Assembly (NCBI GenBank): GCA_045544955.1 | Contig: JAZPZY010000029.1 | Span: forward strand, 1-64,000 | DNA from: SIG701 sp045544955 | GTDB taxonomy: Bacteria > Bacillota > Clostridia > Oscillospirales > CAG-272 | Direction of reading: 5' to 3' | DNA: 64,000 nucleotides | Program-made: the position numbers and the translations under genes | Notes under the pieces: generated by a model | The model's database searches: none | Seen by the model: the letters and a program-made list of their open reading frames with translations, nothing else | Told to the model about the DNA's origin: nothing | Shown here: positions 7,953-17,474 of the stretch, one piece after another | Layout: each line of letters opens with the position of its first letter | Numbering within the stretch: position 1 is the stretch's first letter

Positions 7953-8665
7953 GAATCATTGAAAAAATAGCGGCAAGGGCACAGTCGGAGAGCAATCCGA
8001 CACCTACCGTCGTCTTTCTGGGCGACAGTGTAACGGAAGGCTGTTTTGAACTGGTTCCCCAAAGCGGCGGCGGATTTGAGAACGTTTTTGACAAAGAGAG
8101 CGTTTATCACAAAAAGGTATCGGAAATTCTGGGCGTTCTTTTCCCCGGTGCGCCTGTCAATATAATAAATGCCGGAATTGCCGGAACGAAGGCATACGAC
8201 GGTCTTGCACGTATCGAGCGAGACGTTCTTTTGAAGAATCCCGATCTTACCGTCGTCTGTTTCGGTTTGAATGACTGCGGGAAAGAGGAGGCGGGTCTGG
8301 TCGAATACACGGAATCTCTGCGGGGGATTTTTACACGCCTTCAGACGGCGGGCAGTGAAATCATCTTCATGACACCGTGCATGATGGCTGAAACGGTGAG
8401 CGAAACCATTGATCCGGCTTTTGTTCAACTTGCAGAGACGATTTCCGACAGACAGCGCCGCGGCGTGCTTGACCGCTATATGGAGGCGGCGAGGGCACTT
8501 TGCCGAGAGATGGAAATTCCCGTCTGCGACGTCTATGCCAAATGGAAGCGAATGGCAGCGCTTGGTGTCAACGTGACGGAGCTTCTGGCAAATAAATTGA
8601 ACCATCCCACAAGGGAAATGCATAATCTGTTTGCATTCTCGCTTGTGGAAACCATGATGAGGTAA
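7949..8665 (+). CDS. SGNH/GDSL-family hydrolase
   Basis: A 238-residue cytoplasmic hydrolase. Block I is VFLGDSVTEG (Ser27), the block III asparagine is in FGLNDCG (about residue 108), and a late LNHP motif supplies the histidine. These are the SGNH family signatures. Many members deacetylate sugars or glycans. ATG 7949 overlaps the stop of the previous gene (ATGA); a longer reading from 7913 would run inside that gene and lacks an RBS. It is second of three consecutive esterase-type genes. Confidence 0.75.
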   Translation: MRIIEKIAARAQSESNPTPTVVFLGDSVTEGCFELVPQSGGGFENVFDKESVYHKKVSEILGVLFPGAPVNIINAGIAGTKAYDGLARIERDVLLKNPDLTVVCFGLNDCGKEEAGLVEYTESLRGIFTRLQTAGSEIIFMTPCMMAETVSETIDPAFVQLAETISDRQRRGVLDRYMEAARALCREMEIPVCDVYAKWKRMAALGVNVTELLANKLNHPTREMHNLFAFSLVETMMR

Positions 8666-8667
8666 CT

Positions 8668-9384
8668 ATGTGGAATAATTTTGAATCCAAAGAATTTATA
8701 TTCTGCGAACGTGCGGCAGTGATGGTGTATCCTTCCGGCACTCCCAACGGAAAAATGCTCCTTAAATGCGAGTATCTGGATGCGTTTCCGGGATTTGACG
8801 TGGAGATGCTGAAACGCGGCTATCACTTGATTTTTATCTCGCATCAGTCACGGTGGGCACCCGATAACGAAACGGATATTATGGCCGATTTCGTTCGGTA
8901 CTGTGCCAAGGAGCTTTCCTGCACGCCCCGGGTCATCATAGAGGGAATGAGCTGCGGCGGTCTCCAGGGAGCACGTTTTGCACAGGAATATCCCGAGCTT
9001 TCTGCCGTTTTGTATCTGGATAACCCCGTGCTGAATATATTGAGTATGTACGGGCTGGGTGCTATCGACGATCCAAGTGTTGTCTCATTCCGCCGTGAAA
9101 TTATAAACACCTTCGACGTGGACGATTCCACGATCCTCAATTTCAGAGGCAGTCCCATAGACAAGATGGACAAGCTTCTCAAAAACGATATCCCGATTCT
9201 TCTTCTGTACGGGAATGCGGATTCAACCGTGATCTATCGGGAAAACGGAAAGCCGCTTGAGGAGTATTACCGGGCAAACGGCGGAAACATCAAGGTCATC
9301 TGCCGTACCATGGCGAAGCACCATCCCCACGGTTTAAGCGATCCGGCTCCCATCATTGAATTTGTGGAGAAAAATTTCCGGTAA
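8668..9384 (+). CDS. Alpha/beta-hydrolase fold esterase
   Basis: A 238-residue protein with a nucleophile elbow GMSCGG (Ser near residue 93), an acid in LLYGNADSTV (near 185) and a histidine in KHHPHGL (near 217). It has no signal peptide. It begins 2 bases after the previous stop and closes the operon; a strong terminator follows. Substrate unknown. Its place suggests removal of an acyl group from the same glycan-derived sugar as its two neighbours. Confidence 0.7.
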   Translation: MWNNFESKEFIFCERAAVMVYPSGTPNGKMLLKCEYLDAFPGFDVEMLKRGYHLIFISHQSRWAPDNETDIMADFVRYCAKELSCTPRVIIEGMSCGGLQGARFAQEYPELSAVLYLDNPVLNILSMYGLGAIDDPSVVSFRREIINTFDVDDSTILNFRGSPIDKMDKLLKNDIPILLLYGNADSTVIYRENGKPLEEYYRANGGNIKVICRTMAKHHPHGLSDPAPIIEFVEKNFR

Positions 9385-9409
9385 AGAGAAATCGGCACAA
9401 TGAAACAAA

Positions 9410-9439
9410 CAAGTCCGCAGCGGTAACGCTGCGGACTTG
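9410..9439 (+). terminator. Terminator of the esterase operon
   Basis: A perfect 13-bp stem, CAAGTCCGCAGCG / CGCTGCGGACTTG, with a GTAA tetraloop, then TGTTTTG. It may act on the convergent gene at 9471 too. Confidence 0.85.
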
Positions 9440-9470
9440 TGTTTTGAAAAACTATGTACCGTAAATCGGA

Positions 9471-12206
9471 TTACTGATACCGTACCGTAACGGATTCGAT
9501 ACGGGGCGTACCGCAGGCACACTTTGCACACAATGCCAGACGGTACTGGACGGCACCGTGCAACTGCAGGGAAGAAAGGTCGGCCCCGGCCTCTACACTC
9601 TGCCAGGAAGCGTTTTCCACGTCAGCCGCACGGTCGGCAGCACGGACCTCCAACTCTACCCAGCTTGTGGAGGTGCAAATTCCCTCCCAGACGATTGATG
9701 TCAGCTTTGTGCCGGCAGGCAGCTCTTTGATCTCAGACGTGTAGTGCTCCTTGGGACCGCGGTCCATAATGTTGCCGGGATCCACCGTGCTCATGCCGTG
9801 AGGGCCGATGGTGGGCAGAACCGTCTTGCGATCAAAACTGAGTCCGTCAGGTCCGCCCCAGAAGATGAAGGAGTGGGAAACGTGATTGCCGTACTCCTTG
9901 TGGCAGGCGATGGCCAGATCCGTGTAGCCGTCCCCGTTGAAGTCGCCGGAAACGCAGCCGGAAGCGGAGTGATTGAACAGGTACTGGACGTTTCGCATTC
10001 CGAAATTGCCCTTGCCGTCGTTCAGATACAAGTGGGAATTGATATCCCGGCAGCGGCTGTTGCAGTATGCCACCGCATACAGATCCAGCTTACCCTTACC
10101 GGAGTAGTCACCTACCGTGCAGGAGTTGGCACAGCTGGCGGGCAGCTGGGTTCTCCGGTTTTCCTTGTATCCCTCGGGACCGCCCCAATAGATGGTGACG
10201 TACGATTCGTATTTTTCGTTCTTTTTGGTGGACATATGCTGTGCCAGGATCAGATCCGGATAACCGTTTCCGTTCAGATCCGCTACTGCGGCGGAGGCAA
10301 CGCCGTCGGTGTACAGCGTCTGCATACGCTCCTTGGAGAAGCCCTCGGGACCGCCCCACAGAATATAGCAGCGTGGACCGACGATCTCGGAAACCACGAG
10401 ATCCAGCCAGCCGTCGCCGTTGAGGTCCACTGCCAAAGACCAGCGGATCTCACCGAATTCGGTAGTCAGGTCTTTTTCCTCCTGCGTTATGTTCAAAGAC
10501 TCGTTCTTCCGATAGACAGGGGGAGTATAGGTGTCCTCGTTGGGGCCGAAAACGATCTTTTTGCAGTTTTCCAGGCTGTATCCGTTCTCACTGCCGTAGA
10601 AGATCCGGTACTCCCGGTTTCTGAAGCCGCCCGTGGCAATATCCAGATAACCGTCACGGTTAAAGTCACCGATGGCCGCACCGTGACCGCGGAGCGTAGG
10701 AATGACGACTTTTCTGTCGGGGGAGAAATTGTTGTTTCCGTCGTTGAGATAGATGTAACTGCCGTCATCCATGAATGCGGCGTCCTCAAAACAGTTATCG
10801 ATCCAGACATCTACCTTGCCCGTGTCGAAGAAATCCAGCATGGCACCGCCAACGGAGGAATGGCCGGGGAAGGAAACAGTCCGTCCGGGTACGTAGCCGT
10901 CCTCGCCGCCCAGATATACCCATACGTTTTCATGTCCCTGGCCGCGGTTCAGCGTGTGGTTGAGCGTGACTACGGTATCGTCAACCGCCGTTCCGTCGGG
11001 ATTGCCGGCAACGATGGTGCCGCAGTCGCCGGCCAGAAGTTCTGCGGCGATCTCGATCTTGCCTTCATTGTTCAGGGTGACTACCGGGCAGGGAACTTCT
11101 TTTTTCACGCCCTCGCCGGTACGGCAGAAAATAAACTTCTTTCCGTCAAGGTTTGCGGCGGTAACGCTGACACAGCCCTTCAGCGGGAAAGTTTCATAAC
11201 AGTCTTCACAGATGCCGGACTGGCTTCCCTTGTAGATCCGGCAGTCCGCTTCCGTCTCACGGTCACGGTAGACGGCAACCGCAAGCTCTTCATAACCGTC
11301 ACCGTTTACGTCCGCTGCTGCCGCACAAACGGCACCCGGGCAGAGAATGCTCTTGAAAGCGGAGATTTCCCGTTTTTGGGAGCAGGTGAACAACAAGAAG
11401 TGATCTCTTTCCGTGACAAACAGATACAGCGTACCGTTCAGGGTAACAAAGCAGGGGCGCCAGGAGGTCATACCCGTGGCCACTGCAGCCGTTGAGCCTG
11501 CCTGTTCTTCTTTTTCCTTGCCGCCGGCGGTCTCCAGCCAGAGGACATTCTCCACATCCAGTCCGTTCTTGGAGCCGAAGAGCACGCCAGCCTTGCCCTC
11601 TGCGTTCTTGAATGCGACGTCGCAGATGCCGTCTCCGTCGAAATCGGCAGCCGCAATACATGCAGCGGAAAAATCGTAATTGATAAAATCGGAGGGACCG
11701 AATCCTACTTCCCGCTGGAAGAACATACGGAGCTTGTCATTGGAGACAAACAAAATTTCCATCTTGCCGTCACCGTTAAAGTCGCCGGCACAGACGCTTT
11801 TGGCATTGGGCGCGGGAAGCTCCATGCGGTATTTCTCCGTATAGCCCTCCTCGCTGCCGAAGTAGATCATGGAGGTGATATCGCGGTGCTGGCCGTCGCT
11901 CTGACAGGCGATGATCAGATCCTGATAGCCGCTGCCGTGGAGATCTGCCATGCATCCGTCGTACGGGCCGTTGGTGGGAAGCTCCAGCTTTTCCTTACTC
12001 GTCAGTGCGTTTTTGTAAACGTAAACCGGCGGTCTTTCATTCATGCTCTGGCTGTTGCCGAAGAGCAGATCCGGGTATCCATCCTGATTCAGATCGTACT
12101 GGAAGATACGCTGCAGAATACCTTTTTTGGACACGTACAGGTTTTGTCCGCCGTTTCCGAGAGTACCTTTGGAAAAACCTTCAAATCCTTTTGTGATCCA
12201 TTCCAT
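9471..12206 (-). CDS. Large FG-GAP/VCBS repeat (beta-propeller) protein, no export signal
   Basis: A 911-residue protein built from many repeats of the FG-GAP/VCBS type. Each has a calcium-loop-like core such as DLNQDGYPDLLFG, DFNGDGKMEILFV, DFDGDGICDVAF, DVNGDGYEELAV, DFNRDGYLDIATG, DLNGDGWLDLVV, DLNGNGYPDLIL and DFNGDGYTDLAI, usually followed by YWGG or FYGS strands. They would form one or two propellers. The last 90 residues are a separate beta-rich domain. It starts at ATG 12206 after AAGGAG and shows no signal peptide or anchor, which is unusual because such proteins are mostly extracellular. It is monocistronic with its own promoter. Function not known; glycan or polysaccharide binding, or lyase activity as in some propellers, would be guesses. 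Confidence 0.8.
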   Translation of the reverse strand: MEWITKGFEGFSKGTLGNGGQNLYVSKKGILQRIFQYDLNQDGYPDLLFGNSQSMNERPPVYVYKNALTSKEKLELPTNGPYDGCMADLHGSGYQDLIIACQSDGQHRDITSMIYFGSEEGYTEKYRMELPAPNAKSVCAGDFNGDGKMEILFVSNDKLRMFFQREVGFGPSDFINYDFSAACIAAADFDGDGICDVAFKNAEGKAGVLFGSKNGLDVENVLWLETAGGKEKEEQAGSTAAVATGMTSWRPCFVTLNGTLYLFVTERDHFLLFTCSQKREISAFKSILCPGAVCAAAADVNGDGYEELAVAVYRDRETEADCRIYKGSQSGICEDCYETFPLKGCVSVTAANLDGKKFIFCRTGEGVKKEVPCPVVTLNNEGKIEIAAELLAGDCGTIVAGNPDGTAVDDTVVTLNHTLNRGQGHENVWVYLGGEDGYVPGRTVSFPGHSSVGGAMLDFFDTGKVDVWIDNCFEDAAFMDDGSYIYLNDGNNNFSPDRKVVIPTLRGHGAAIGDFNRDGYLDIATGGFRNREYRIFYGSENGYSLENCKKIVFGPNEDTYTPPVYRKNESLNITQEEKDLTTEFGEIRWSLAVDLNGDGWLDLVVSEIVGPRCYILWGGPEGFSKERMQTLYTDGVASAAVADLNGNGYPDLILAQHMSTKKNEKYESYVTIYWGGPEGYKENRRTQLPASCANSCTVGDYSGKGKLDLYAVAYCNSRCRDINSHLYLNDGKGNFGMRNVQYLFNHSASGCVSGDFNGDGYTDLAIACHKEYGNHVSHSFIFWGGPDGLSFDRKTVLPTIGPHGMSTVDPGNIMDRGPKEHYTSEIKELPAGTKLTSIVWEGICTSTSWVELEVRAADRAADVENASWQSVEAGADLSSLQLHGAVQYRLALCAKCACGTPRIESVTVRYQ

Positions 12207-12266
12207 AATGAAGCTCCTTAAGATACAGAATTGCAATATGGGAAGCCGTTTTCAGCTTCTATGGAT

Positions 12267-12294
12267 ATTATACAGTGTTTTTCAAAAAAGTCAA
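12267..12294 (-). promoter_or_regulatory. Promoter of the FG-GAP gene
   Basis: On the minus strand TTGACT (12289-12294), 16-bp spacer, TATAAT (12267-12272), about 60 bases before the start at 12206. Confidence 0.7.
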
Positions 12295-12316
12295 TAGCTC
12301 CCGGAAAAACAAAAAA

Positions 12317-13681
12317 CTATGCTGCCGGATCTGCGTTGAGCACTTCTTTTTTCAGTTTTGCAATGGTAGGGAAATACGCAAAAAGCTGTGTGATTATGGA
12401 AAGGATCCATCCGATGGGCCATATCAGATAGAGGAACGTAAGATTGGGGTGCAAGGGGAAGATAAGGTAGACCCAGGGGAAGCGGATGAGGCACATAAAT
12501 ATAAGCGTTGCCATGGTTGGCACGATGGGTTTGCCGAGGCCTTTCAGAATACCGCCCATTACTTCGTTTATACCGCAGATAAAATACGTACTTGAAATAA
12601 TCGTCATCTTCTGCATGGAGTAGGCGATGATTTCCGGATTGGAGCTCATAATGGAGGAAAGCTGCCCGGAGAAGATCGCCGAGAGGGAGCCGAAGCTTGC
12701 ACCGAATACAACGGTGATCAGAATAGCCCGGGAGATGATCATCTTTACCCGTTTAATATTTTTTGCACCTGCATTCTGTGCTACGTACGGCATGACGGCC
12801 AGGGACGGAGCGATGGAGATCTGATAGAGTATGCCGTCAAACTGGTTGGCGATGGAAATACCGGTGGCGGCGTTTTCGCCAAAACCGTTTACGGCCGTGG
12901 TTATGACTACGTTTGCAAAGGAATAAAGGGAATGCTGAACTCCCGTGGGAATACCCAGAAAGAGCATTTCCTTCAGTTCCTTGGGATAAAACCGCATTTT
13001 TTTGAAGTCAAGACGGATCAAGTCTTTGTTTTTCAGTATGGTTGTAAAGGCGAGCACGGTGGAAGTGAGCGATGCCAGCAGCGTAGCCACCGCCACCCCT
13101 TCTACCGTCATATCGGTCAGCACAAGAAACACAACGGTAAGGATCACCTTCAAAAAACCGGAAAGCATACTGAAAAGCATCGGCTTTTTCGTGTCTCCGG
13201 TTGCTCGCAGGATGGAGGCACAGAAACTATAAAACATAAAGATCGGCACACCGAGGAAATAAAGCCGGAAATAGCTTGTTGCCTTGGGAAGAAGTGCGTC
13301 GGGGCAGCTCGTCCATTTCAGGAAGGTTTCCGCACAGGTTACACCGATAACCATCAATATCACCCCGCCCGTAATCGCTGTGAGAAGGGCGGTCATAACG
13401 GCTTTGTTCATGTCTTCCTTGTTGCCCTGGCCTATTCTTCTTGCAACGACCACGTTGGCACCCGATGAAACGCCTACCAGCAGACTCGTTGTCAAAGTGA
13501 TGAGTACCGAGCAAACGCCAATGGCACCGACGGCAGTATCGGATGAAAAATATTTAAGGGCGGTCATGTCGATAATGGTGAACAGGGATTGCATAACGTT
13601 CATTATCATGATCGGAACGGTCATGGACAGAAGCCCTTTGGTGATGGAACCGGAAAGCATATCAACGTTTTTCATTTTCAT
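12317..13681 (-). CDS. MATE-family multidrug/Na+ antiporter
   Basis: A 454-residue polytopic membrane protein with about 12 helices in two related halves. It begins MLSGSITKGLLSMTVPIMIMN and has the internal IGQGN motif (VVARRIGQGNKEDM), both typical of MATE efflux proteins of the DinF/NorM group. These export cationic drugs or metabolites using Na+ or H+ gradients. RBS GAGG precedes the ATG at 13681. The gene ends in TAG. It is divergent from an AraC regulator; whether that regulator controls it is not shown. Confidence 0.9.
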   Translation of the reverse strand: MKMKNVDMLSGSITKGLLSMTVPIMIMNVMQSLFTIIDMTALKYFSSDTAVGAIGVCSVLITLTTSLLVGVSSGANVVVARRIGQGNKEDMNKAVMTALLTAITGGVILMVIGVTCAETFLKWTSCPDALLPKATSYFRLYFLGVPIFMFYSFCASILRATGDTKKPMLFSMLSGFLKVILTVVFLVLTDMTVEGVAVATLLASLTSTVLAFTTILKNKDLIRLDFKKMRFYPKELKEMLFLGIPTGVQHSLYSFANVVITTAVNGFGENAATGISIANQFDGILYQISIAPSLAVMPYVAQNAGAKNIKRVKMIISRAILITVVFGASFGSLSAIFSGQLSSIMSSNPEIIAYSMQKMTIISSTYFICGINEVMGGILKGLGKPIVPTMATLIFMCLIRFPWVYLIFPLHPNLTFLYLIWPIGWILSIITQLFAYFPTIAKLKKEVLNADPAA

Positions 13682-13827
13682 GCTTTTTACCTCGCGATGT
13701 TTGGTTATGTACAGGCGTTAGTGGATCCTTTGGGAAAAGAACGGGGAAGCCCCGGGTTTCTGGTTCGAACAAGCAACAGAAACATATAATCGTGAAACAT
13801 TGCAAACACAGCCTGTCACCCATATGT

Positions 13828-13855
13828 ATTATAGTGAATCGGCGTGCATTGTAAA
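13828..13855 (-). promoter_or_regulatory. Promoter of the MATE gene
   Basis: Minus strand TTTACA (13850-13855), 16 bp, TATAAT (13828-13833). The leader to the start codon is about 145 bases. Confidence 0.6.
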
Positions 13856-13928
13856 TGGAATTAGTGAGTAAACATGGATTTTTTGAAACACTTTGTGCTT
13901 GCTGACAGTGTGATTCTGCAATTTATGC

Positions 13929-13957
13929 TTGTTTCTCACCAATTTCTGTGATATGAT
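13929..13957 (+). promoter_or_regulatory. Promoter of the AraC gene at 13997
   Basis: TTGTTT (13929-13934), 17 bp, TATGAT (13952-13957) with an extended TG. Confidence 0.55.
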
Positions 13958-13996
13958 AGGTAAGGCGTGCAAAGACACCAAAGTGAGGGTTCAAAC

Positions 13997-14755
13997 ATGT
14001 TTGTCAATATGGAAAATATGAAAATCAAATCGGTGCTGCACAACGCACACAAGTCCTTTGGCCGGATAGAATCAAGAATATCGGGAGCCTTCAGTGTCCG
14101 GATCTCGGGGACGGTCAAATATACTTTTGCGGACAGAGAATTCGTGGTGAATGAAGGCGAAATGATATTTCTGCCCAAAGGGAGCACCTACGAGTTTGAA
14201 AAAATCTCCGAAGGAGCGGCGGCCAATACCCTTATCGTTATAGAGGGTGAGCCGGAAGGGTTAAGCCCCTTTTTCTGTTCCGTCAAAGATTTTTATGACA
14301 TTGACTGTATCTTGTACCGTATGGCGGATATGTGGAAGTTCGGAAGCCAGAGCCAGCGATGCCAATGTCTTTCGGTGGTGTACGGACTGCTTGCTTATAT
14401 ATCGAATGCGGACGAGCTTACATATCCGGACAAAAAGAAATTCAGCGTGATCCAGCCGGCCGTATCTTATTTGCAAAAGCATATTTACGATTGCGAGTTG
14501 CAAATAGATACGCTGCATCTGCTTTGCGGCATCTCCCATACCTATTTCCGAAGGATATTTGTCGCAAGGTTTGGGACTACCCCAAAAAACTACGTTGTCA
14601 GCAAGCGGATGTCTTATGCGAAAAACGTAATAGACAGCGGTGCGTGCACTACGGTGAAAGAACTGGCACAAATGGCAGGCTACAAGGATCCGCTGTATTT
14701 TGGGAAAACGTTCAAAAAGCATTACGGTGTATCCCCTGCCAATATGAGCCGATAA
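13997..14755 (+). CDS. AraC-family transcriptional regulator with cupin sensor
   Basis: A 252-residue regulator. An N-terminal cupin-like half (about 1-85) with the strand pattern EFVVNEGEMIFLPKGSTYEFE is followed by a C-terminal double HTH. Its second helix pair is AQMAGYKDPLYFGKTFKKHYGVSPANMSR, written here only as landmarks AGYKDPLYFGKTF and GVSPANM. ATG 13997 is preferred to an upstream ATG because GTGAGGG precedes it. It lies between the MATE gene and the M28 peptidase gene and may control either; the ligand is unknown. Confidence 0.85.
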   Translation: MFVNMENMKIKSVLHNAHKSFGRIESRISGAFSVRISGTVKYTFADREFVVNEGEMIFLPKGSTYEFEKISEGAAANTLIVIEGEPEGLSPFFCSVKDFYDIDCILYRMADMWKFGSQSQRCQCLSVVYGLLAYISNADELTYPDKKKFSVIQPAVSYLQKHIYDCELQIDTLHLLCGISHTYFRRIFVARFGTTPKNYVVSKRMSYAKNVIDSGACTTVKELAQMAGYKDPLYFGKTFKKHYGVSPANMSR

Positions 14756-14825
14756 GCATGAGAAGAGAATCTGTTCCGTACAGTCAGATGCTGCTTTGGG
14801 TTACCGTACGCAATTATTTTTTATA

Positions 14826-14854
14826 TTGCATATTCTTGATAATTGTGATAGAAT
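14826..14854 (+). promoter_or_regulatory. Promoter upstream of the M28 peptidase
   Basis: TTGCAT (14826-14831), 17 bp, TAGAAT (14849-14854) with extended TG. The transcript would have a leader of about 170 bases before ATG 15031. Confidence 0.5.
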
Positions 14855-15030
14855 GAACGTAAGTGAAACGCCGGGAAAGGTGCTGTTGCCGGTTGCCGTT
14901 CCTGCATGCAATTATTTTGAAAAAACACGCTGTCGGCTAATTTTGACAATAAGCAGTTAGCAAAGCACCATGTTGAGTATATCGAAAACAATAAAAAACG
15001 GAAAAACTGAAGGATATACAGGAGAGAACT

Positions 15031-16284
15031 ATGATTAAGAACGGTGAATATCAAATCAAAACGGTGGAAAAGTTAGCGTTTAATCGCATGGCCGGAACCG
15101 AAGAAGAACGCTGTGCCGCCCAGATCATACGTGACGAGATCAAAGCATTCGGCGGAGAATCCACATTTGAAACCTTTAAAATTCCGCATTACGACGTAAA
15201 AAAAGCGGAACTTACGATTACCGCGCCTTTTGCACGCACCATGACCGTAAACGCGGTAGGACATACCGGAAGCACACCCGAAGAAGGAATCGAGGCCGAA
15301 CTGTTTTATGCAGAAAATGCAAGCGACTGGAAACTCAGACAGGCAAAAGGGAAGATCCTTCTGCTCAATGACAACATCTACGGCCGCTGGCAGCAGATCG
15401 CTGCATCCGGTGCCCTTGGGTACGTTATCATTGCCGGAGAATTCGACGACGATCCCGAACGGACTGATCTTATCCGTCCGTATATCCGCAAGAGACTGAT
15501 AGACATGGGCAGGATCCCCGGACTTGTCCTTCGCACAAGGGATGCTATACAGCTGCTGAAGGATGCAGAGAAGTATGACGAACCGATCAAAGTGCACTTC
15601 ACTGTTGTTCAGGAAGAGGATGAGTGGGAGTCGGCAAACGTCATTTCCGAAATCAAAGGCACGTCCGATTCGGACGAGTATATTGCTCTCACCGCTCACT
15701 ATGACAGCGTGCCATTCTCACGGGGTGCCTGGGACAACGCTTCGGGCTCGGCGGACCTGCTTGCCCTTTACGCCCACTACATGGAAAATCCGCCGAAACG
15801 CACTATGCGGTTCATCTGGTGCGGTGCGGAGGAGCTGGGACTGCTCGGCTCGAAGGCGTACGTTGAAGCACACAAGGAGGAGCTTGACAAGTGCCGCATG
15901 AATTTGAATCTGGATATGACCGGCCCTGTCATGGGAAGCGATCAGTCGGTTATCACCGGTGAGGAATCCTTCAAGACTATGCTTGAGTACTTTGCCCGGG
16001 AATACGGATTCGACACGGTTGTGAACCGGGACGTCCGTTCCTCGGATTCGGCGGTGTTTGCCGACAACGGCGTGCCGTCCGTGGACTTTCTCCGCCGCGG
16101 AAAATCAGTGATACACAGCCGCCGCGACGTGGAATTTCCCCTTTCTGCGTCCGCCTTTGAAAGAACCCAGAGCTTTATGCGTGCTTTCCTTGACCGTGTC
16201 CTTAATGCGGCCGAATTTCCCGTTCCGAAGGTAATACCCCAGGATATGAAGGATGCGCTTGACCGCTATTTCAAACGGAAATAA
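15031..16284 (+). CDS. M28-family zinc aminopeptidase
   Basis: A 417-residue cytoplasmic metallopeptidase. All five metal-ligand blocks of M28 are visible: LTAHYDS (near 222), WDNASGS (near 233), GAEELGLLGS (near 266), NLDMTGP (near 293) and VIHSRRD (near 360). A PA-type insert fits residues about 90-190. M28 enzymes release N-terminal amino acids from peptides. RBS GGAGAG lies before ATG 15031. It is monocistronic. The lack of a signal peptide argues for intracellular peptide turnover. Confidence 0.85.
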   Translation: MIKNGEYQIKTVEKLAFNRMAGTEEERCAAQIIRDEIKAFGGESTFETFKIPHYDVKKAELTITAPFARTMTVNAVGHTGSTPEEGIEAELFYAENASDWKLRQAKGKILLLNDNIYGRWQQIAASGALGYVIIAGEFDDDPERTDLIRPYIRKRLIDMGRIPGLVLRTRDAIQLLKDAEKYDEPIKVHFTVVQEEDEWESANVISEIKGTSDSDEYIALTAHYDSVPFSRGAWDNASGSADLLALYAHYMENPPKRTMRFIWCGAEELGLLGSKAYVEAHKEELDKCRMNLNLDMTGPVMGSDQSVITGEESFKTMLEYFAREYGFDTVVNRDVRSSDSAVFADNGVPSVDFLRRGKSVIHSRRDVEFPLSASAFERTQSFMRAFLDRVLNAAEFPVPKVIPQDMKDALDRYFKRK

Positions 16285-16718
16285 CGTGCATTTGAAAAGG
16301 TGTCCTTTAGCAATTACTTAACCTGCGGCCGGTAAATACACGCTTGTCCTAGTTATCATAAACTTATATTTTAGTATCCGGGAAGTGTGAAGACTTACGG
16401 TGCTTAGAACGGTGAGGTTAGCATACACAGGAGAAGCACAAGAGTGAAAGGATGCCCCCCAAGGAATGAAATGTACGACTCCAAGACTTCCTCTTTTACA
16501 AGAAAGCAAAAGAAAACAGCCACCATACGGTGGCTGTTTTCTTTTGGCGCGTCATAGCCCAAATGATCCACAGGTACTTCTGACATATGACCAATGTATT
16601 GTGTCTTGATGCTGGCGGGGAATTTTGCCTGTTTTTGAGCGAATAGATGTGCATTTCGGCAAAGCAGGCCATGGGCACGATGCGTGCGTCGGCATTGCCC
16701 TTTTCCTGTCCCGTTATT
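16285..16718. other. Intergenic stretch with a composite-repeat hairpin
   Basis: No convincing gene. Near its middle is a perfect 14-bp stem AGAAAACAGCCACC (16511-16524) / GGTGGCTGTTTTCT (16529-16542) with loop ATAC and T-run, matching the hairpin part of the dispersed repeat (copy E). It can terminate the M28 gene and the convergent creatininase operon. Nothing recognisable in 16290-16490 or 16560-16718. Confidence 0.55.
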
Positions 16719-17456
16719 TCAGCGGATGACCTCCCGCAGCCACTCCAGAGTACACTGTACCATATGCCTGCCGGTTTCGGCACTGGCTTGTTTAGCACTT
16801 TGAGCAAACCATTCGGTGTTTCTTTCACAGCGGGAAAGATCCACCAGCTCGGGATAGGTTCCCATCAACAGGGAAGTCTCCCATCGGCCGGCGTGATCAA
16901 AGCCGCCGCATTTCTTTTGGGCTTCGGCACCGATGAGCGGAATTACTTTGATATAGGAGAAAGGATCGTCGTCGGACCCCAGTTCTTCATAGTAGGCGGC
17001 ATAGGCATCGCTGCCCCACCAGCCTTTTCCCAGCTTTTCCTCCATATATTCCATGGTCACTTTTTTTGCCGCTTTATGGCAGGCAATGGTCATGGGCATG
17101 AGACCGGCACCTTCCGTCTGATGATGCGGGATCAGATAGATATTCTTATGTCCCGCATCAATCATGGATTTCAGAATACAGCATAGATAGGAGGCGTAGG
17201 TATCCTCATCCACGTGGAAATGTCCCGGTTTGGGGCCGCATACCGCATAGGAGGCAACGCCGTACCAGATCGGCGGGCAGATTACGATCTCTTTTTCTTT
17301 TTCCAGTTCTCTGAGACAGCCGGTTACCACCAGTGTGTCCGTTCCGCAGGAGGCATGGCGGGCATGGTATTCCATCGTGCCGATGGGGATGATGAAGGGA
17401 ACCCTTCTTTCCACTGCATCCTGGATTTCGTCATAGAACATTTCAAGCAGCTGCAT
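16719..17456 (-). CDS. Creatininase-family amidohydrolase
   Basis: A 245-residue protein with the creatininase fold signature GTMEYHARHASCGTD (residues 26-40), where Glu, His and Asp are the expected metal ligands, plus HHQTEG in the middle. Family members open or cleave cyclic or linear amides: creatinine, formamides in riboflavin and F420 biosynthesis, and the mycofactocin peptide in MftE. RBS GGAGG precedes ATG 17456. It is last in an operon with a creatinase-like protein and an ASRT-domain protein. That partnership suggests hydrolysis of a creatinine-like or other cyclic amide; the substrate is not known. Confidence 0.75.
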   Translation of the reverse strand: MQLLEMFYDEIQDAVERRVPFIIPIGTMEYHARHASCGTDTLVVTGCLRELEKEKEIVICPPIWYGVASYAVCGPKPGHFHVDEDTYASYLCCILKSMIDAGHKNIYLIPHHQTEGAGLMPMTIACHKAAKKVTMEYMEEKLGKGWWGSDAYAAYYEELGSDDDPFSYIKVIPLIGAEAQKKCGGFDHAGRWETSLLMGTYPELVDLSRCERNTEWFAQSAKQASAETGRHMVQCTLEWLREVIR

Positions 17457-17474
17457 GGAATCCTCCCCGTTTTA

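Noticed and set aside
9744..11495. Plus-strand open frame of over 580 codons
   Set aside because: It is antisense to the FG-GAP gene, whose repeats and calcium loops are clear. The antisense frame shows no domain and low-complexity composition.
16318..16509. Small minus-strand gene next to the M28 peptidase
   Set aside because: It lacks an RBS, overlaps the repeat hairpin and resembles no family. Nothing supports translation.
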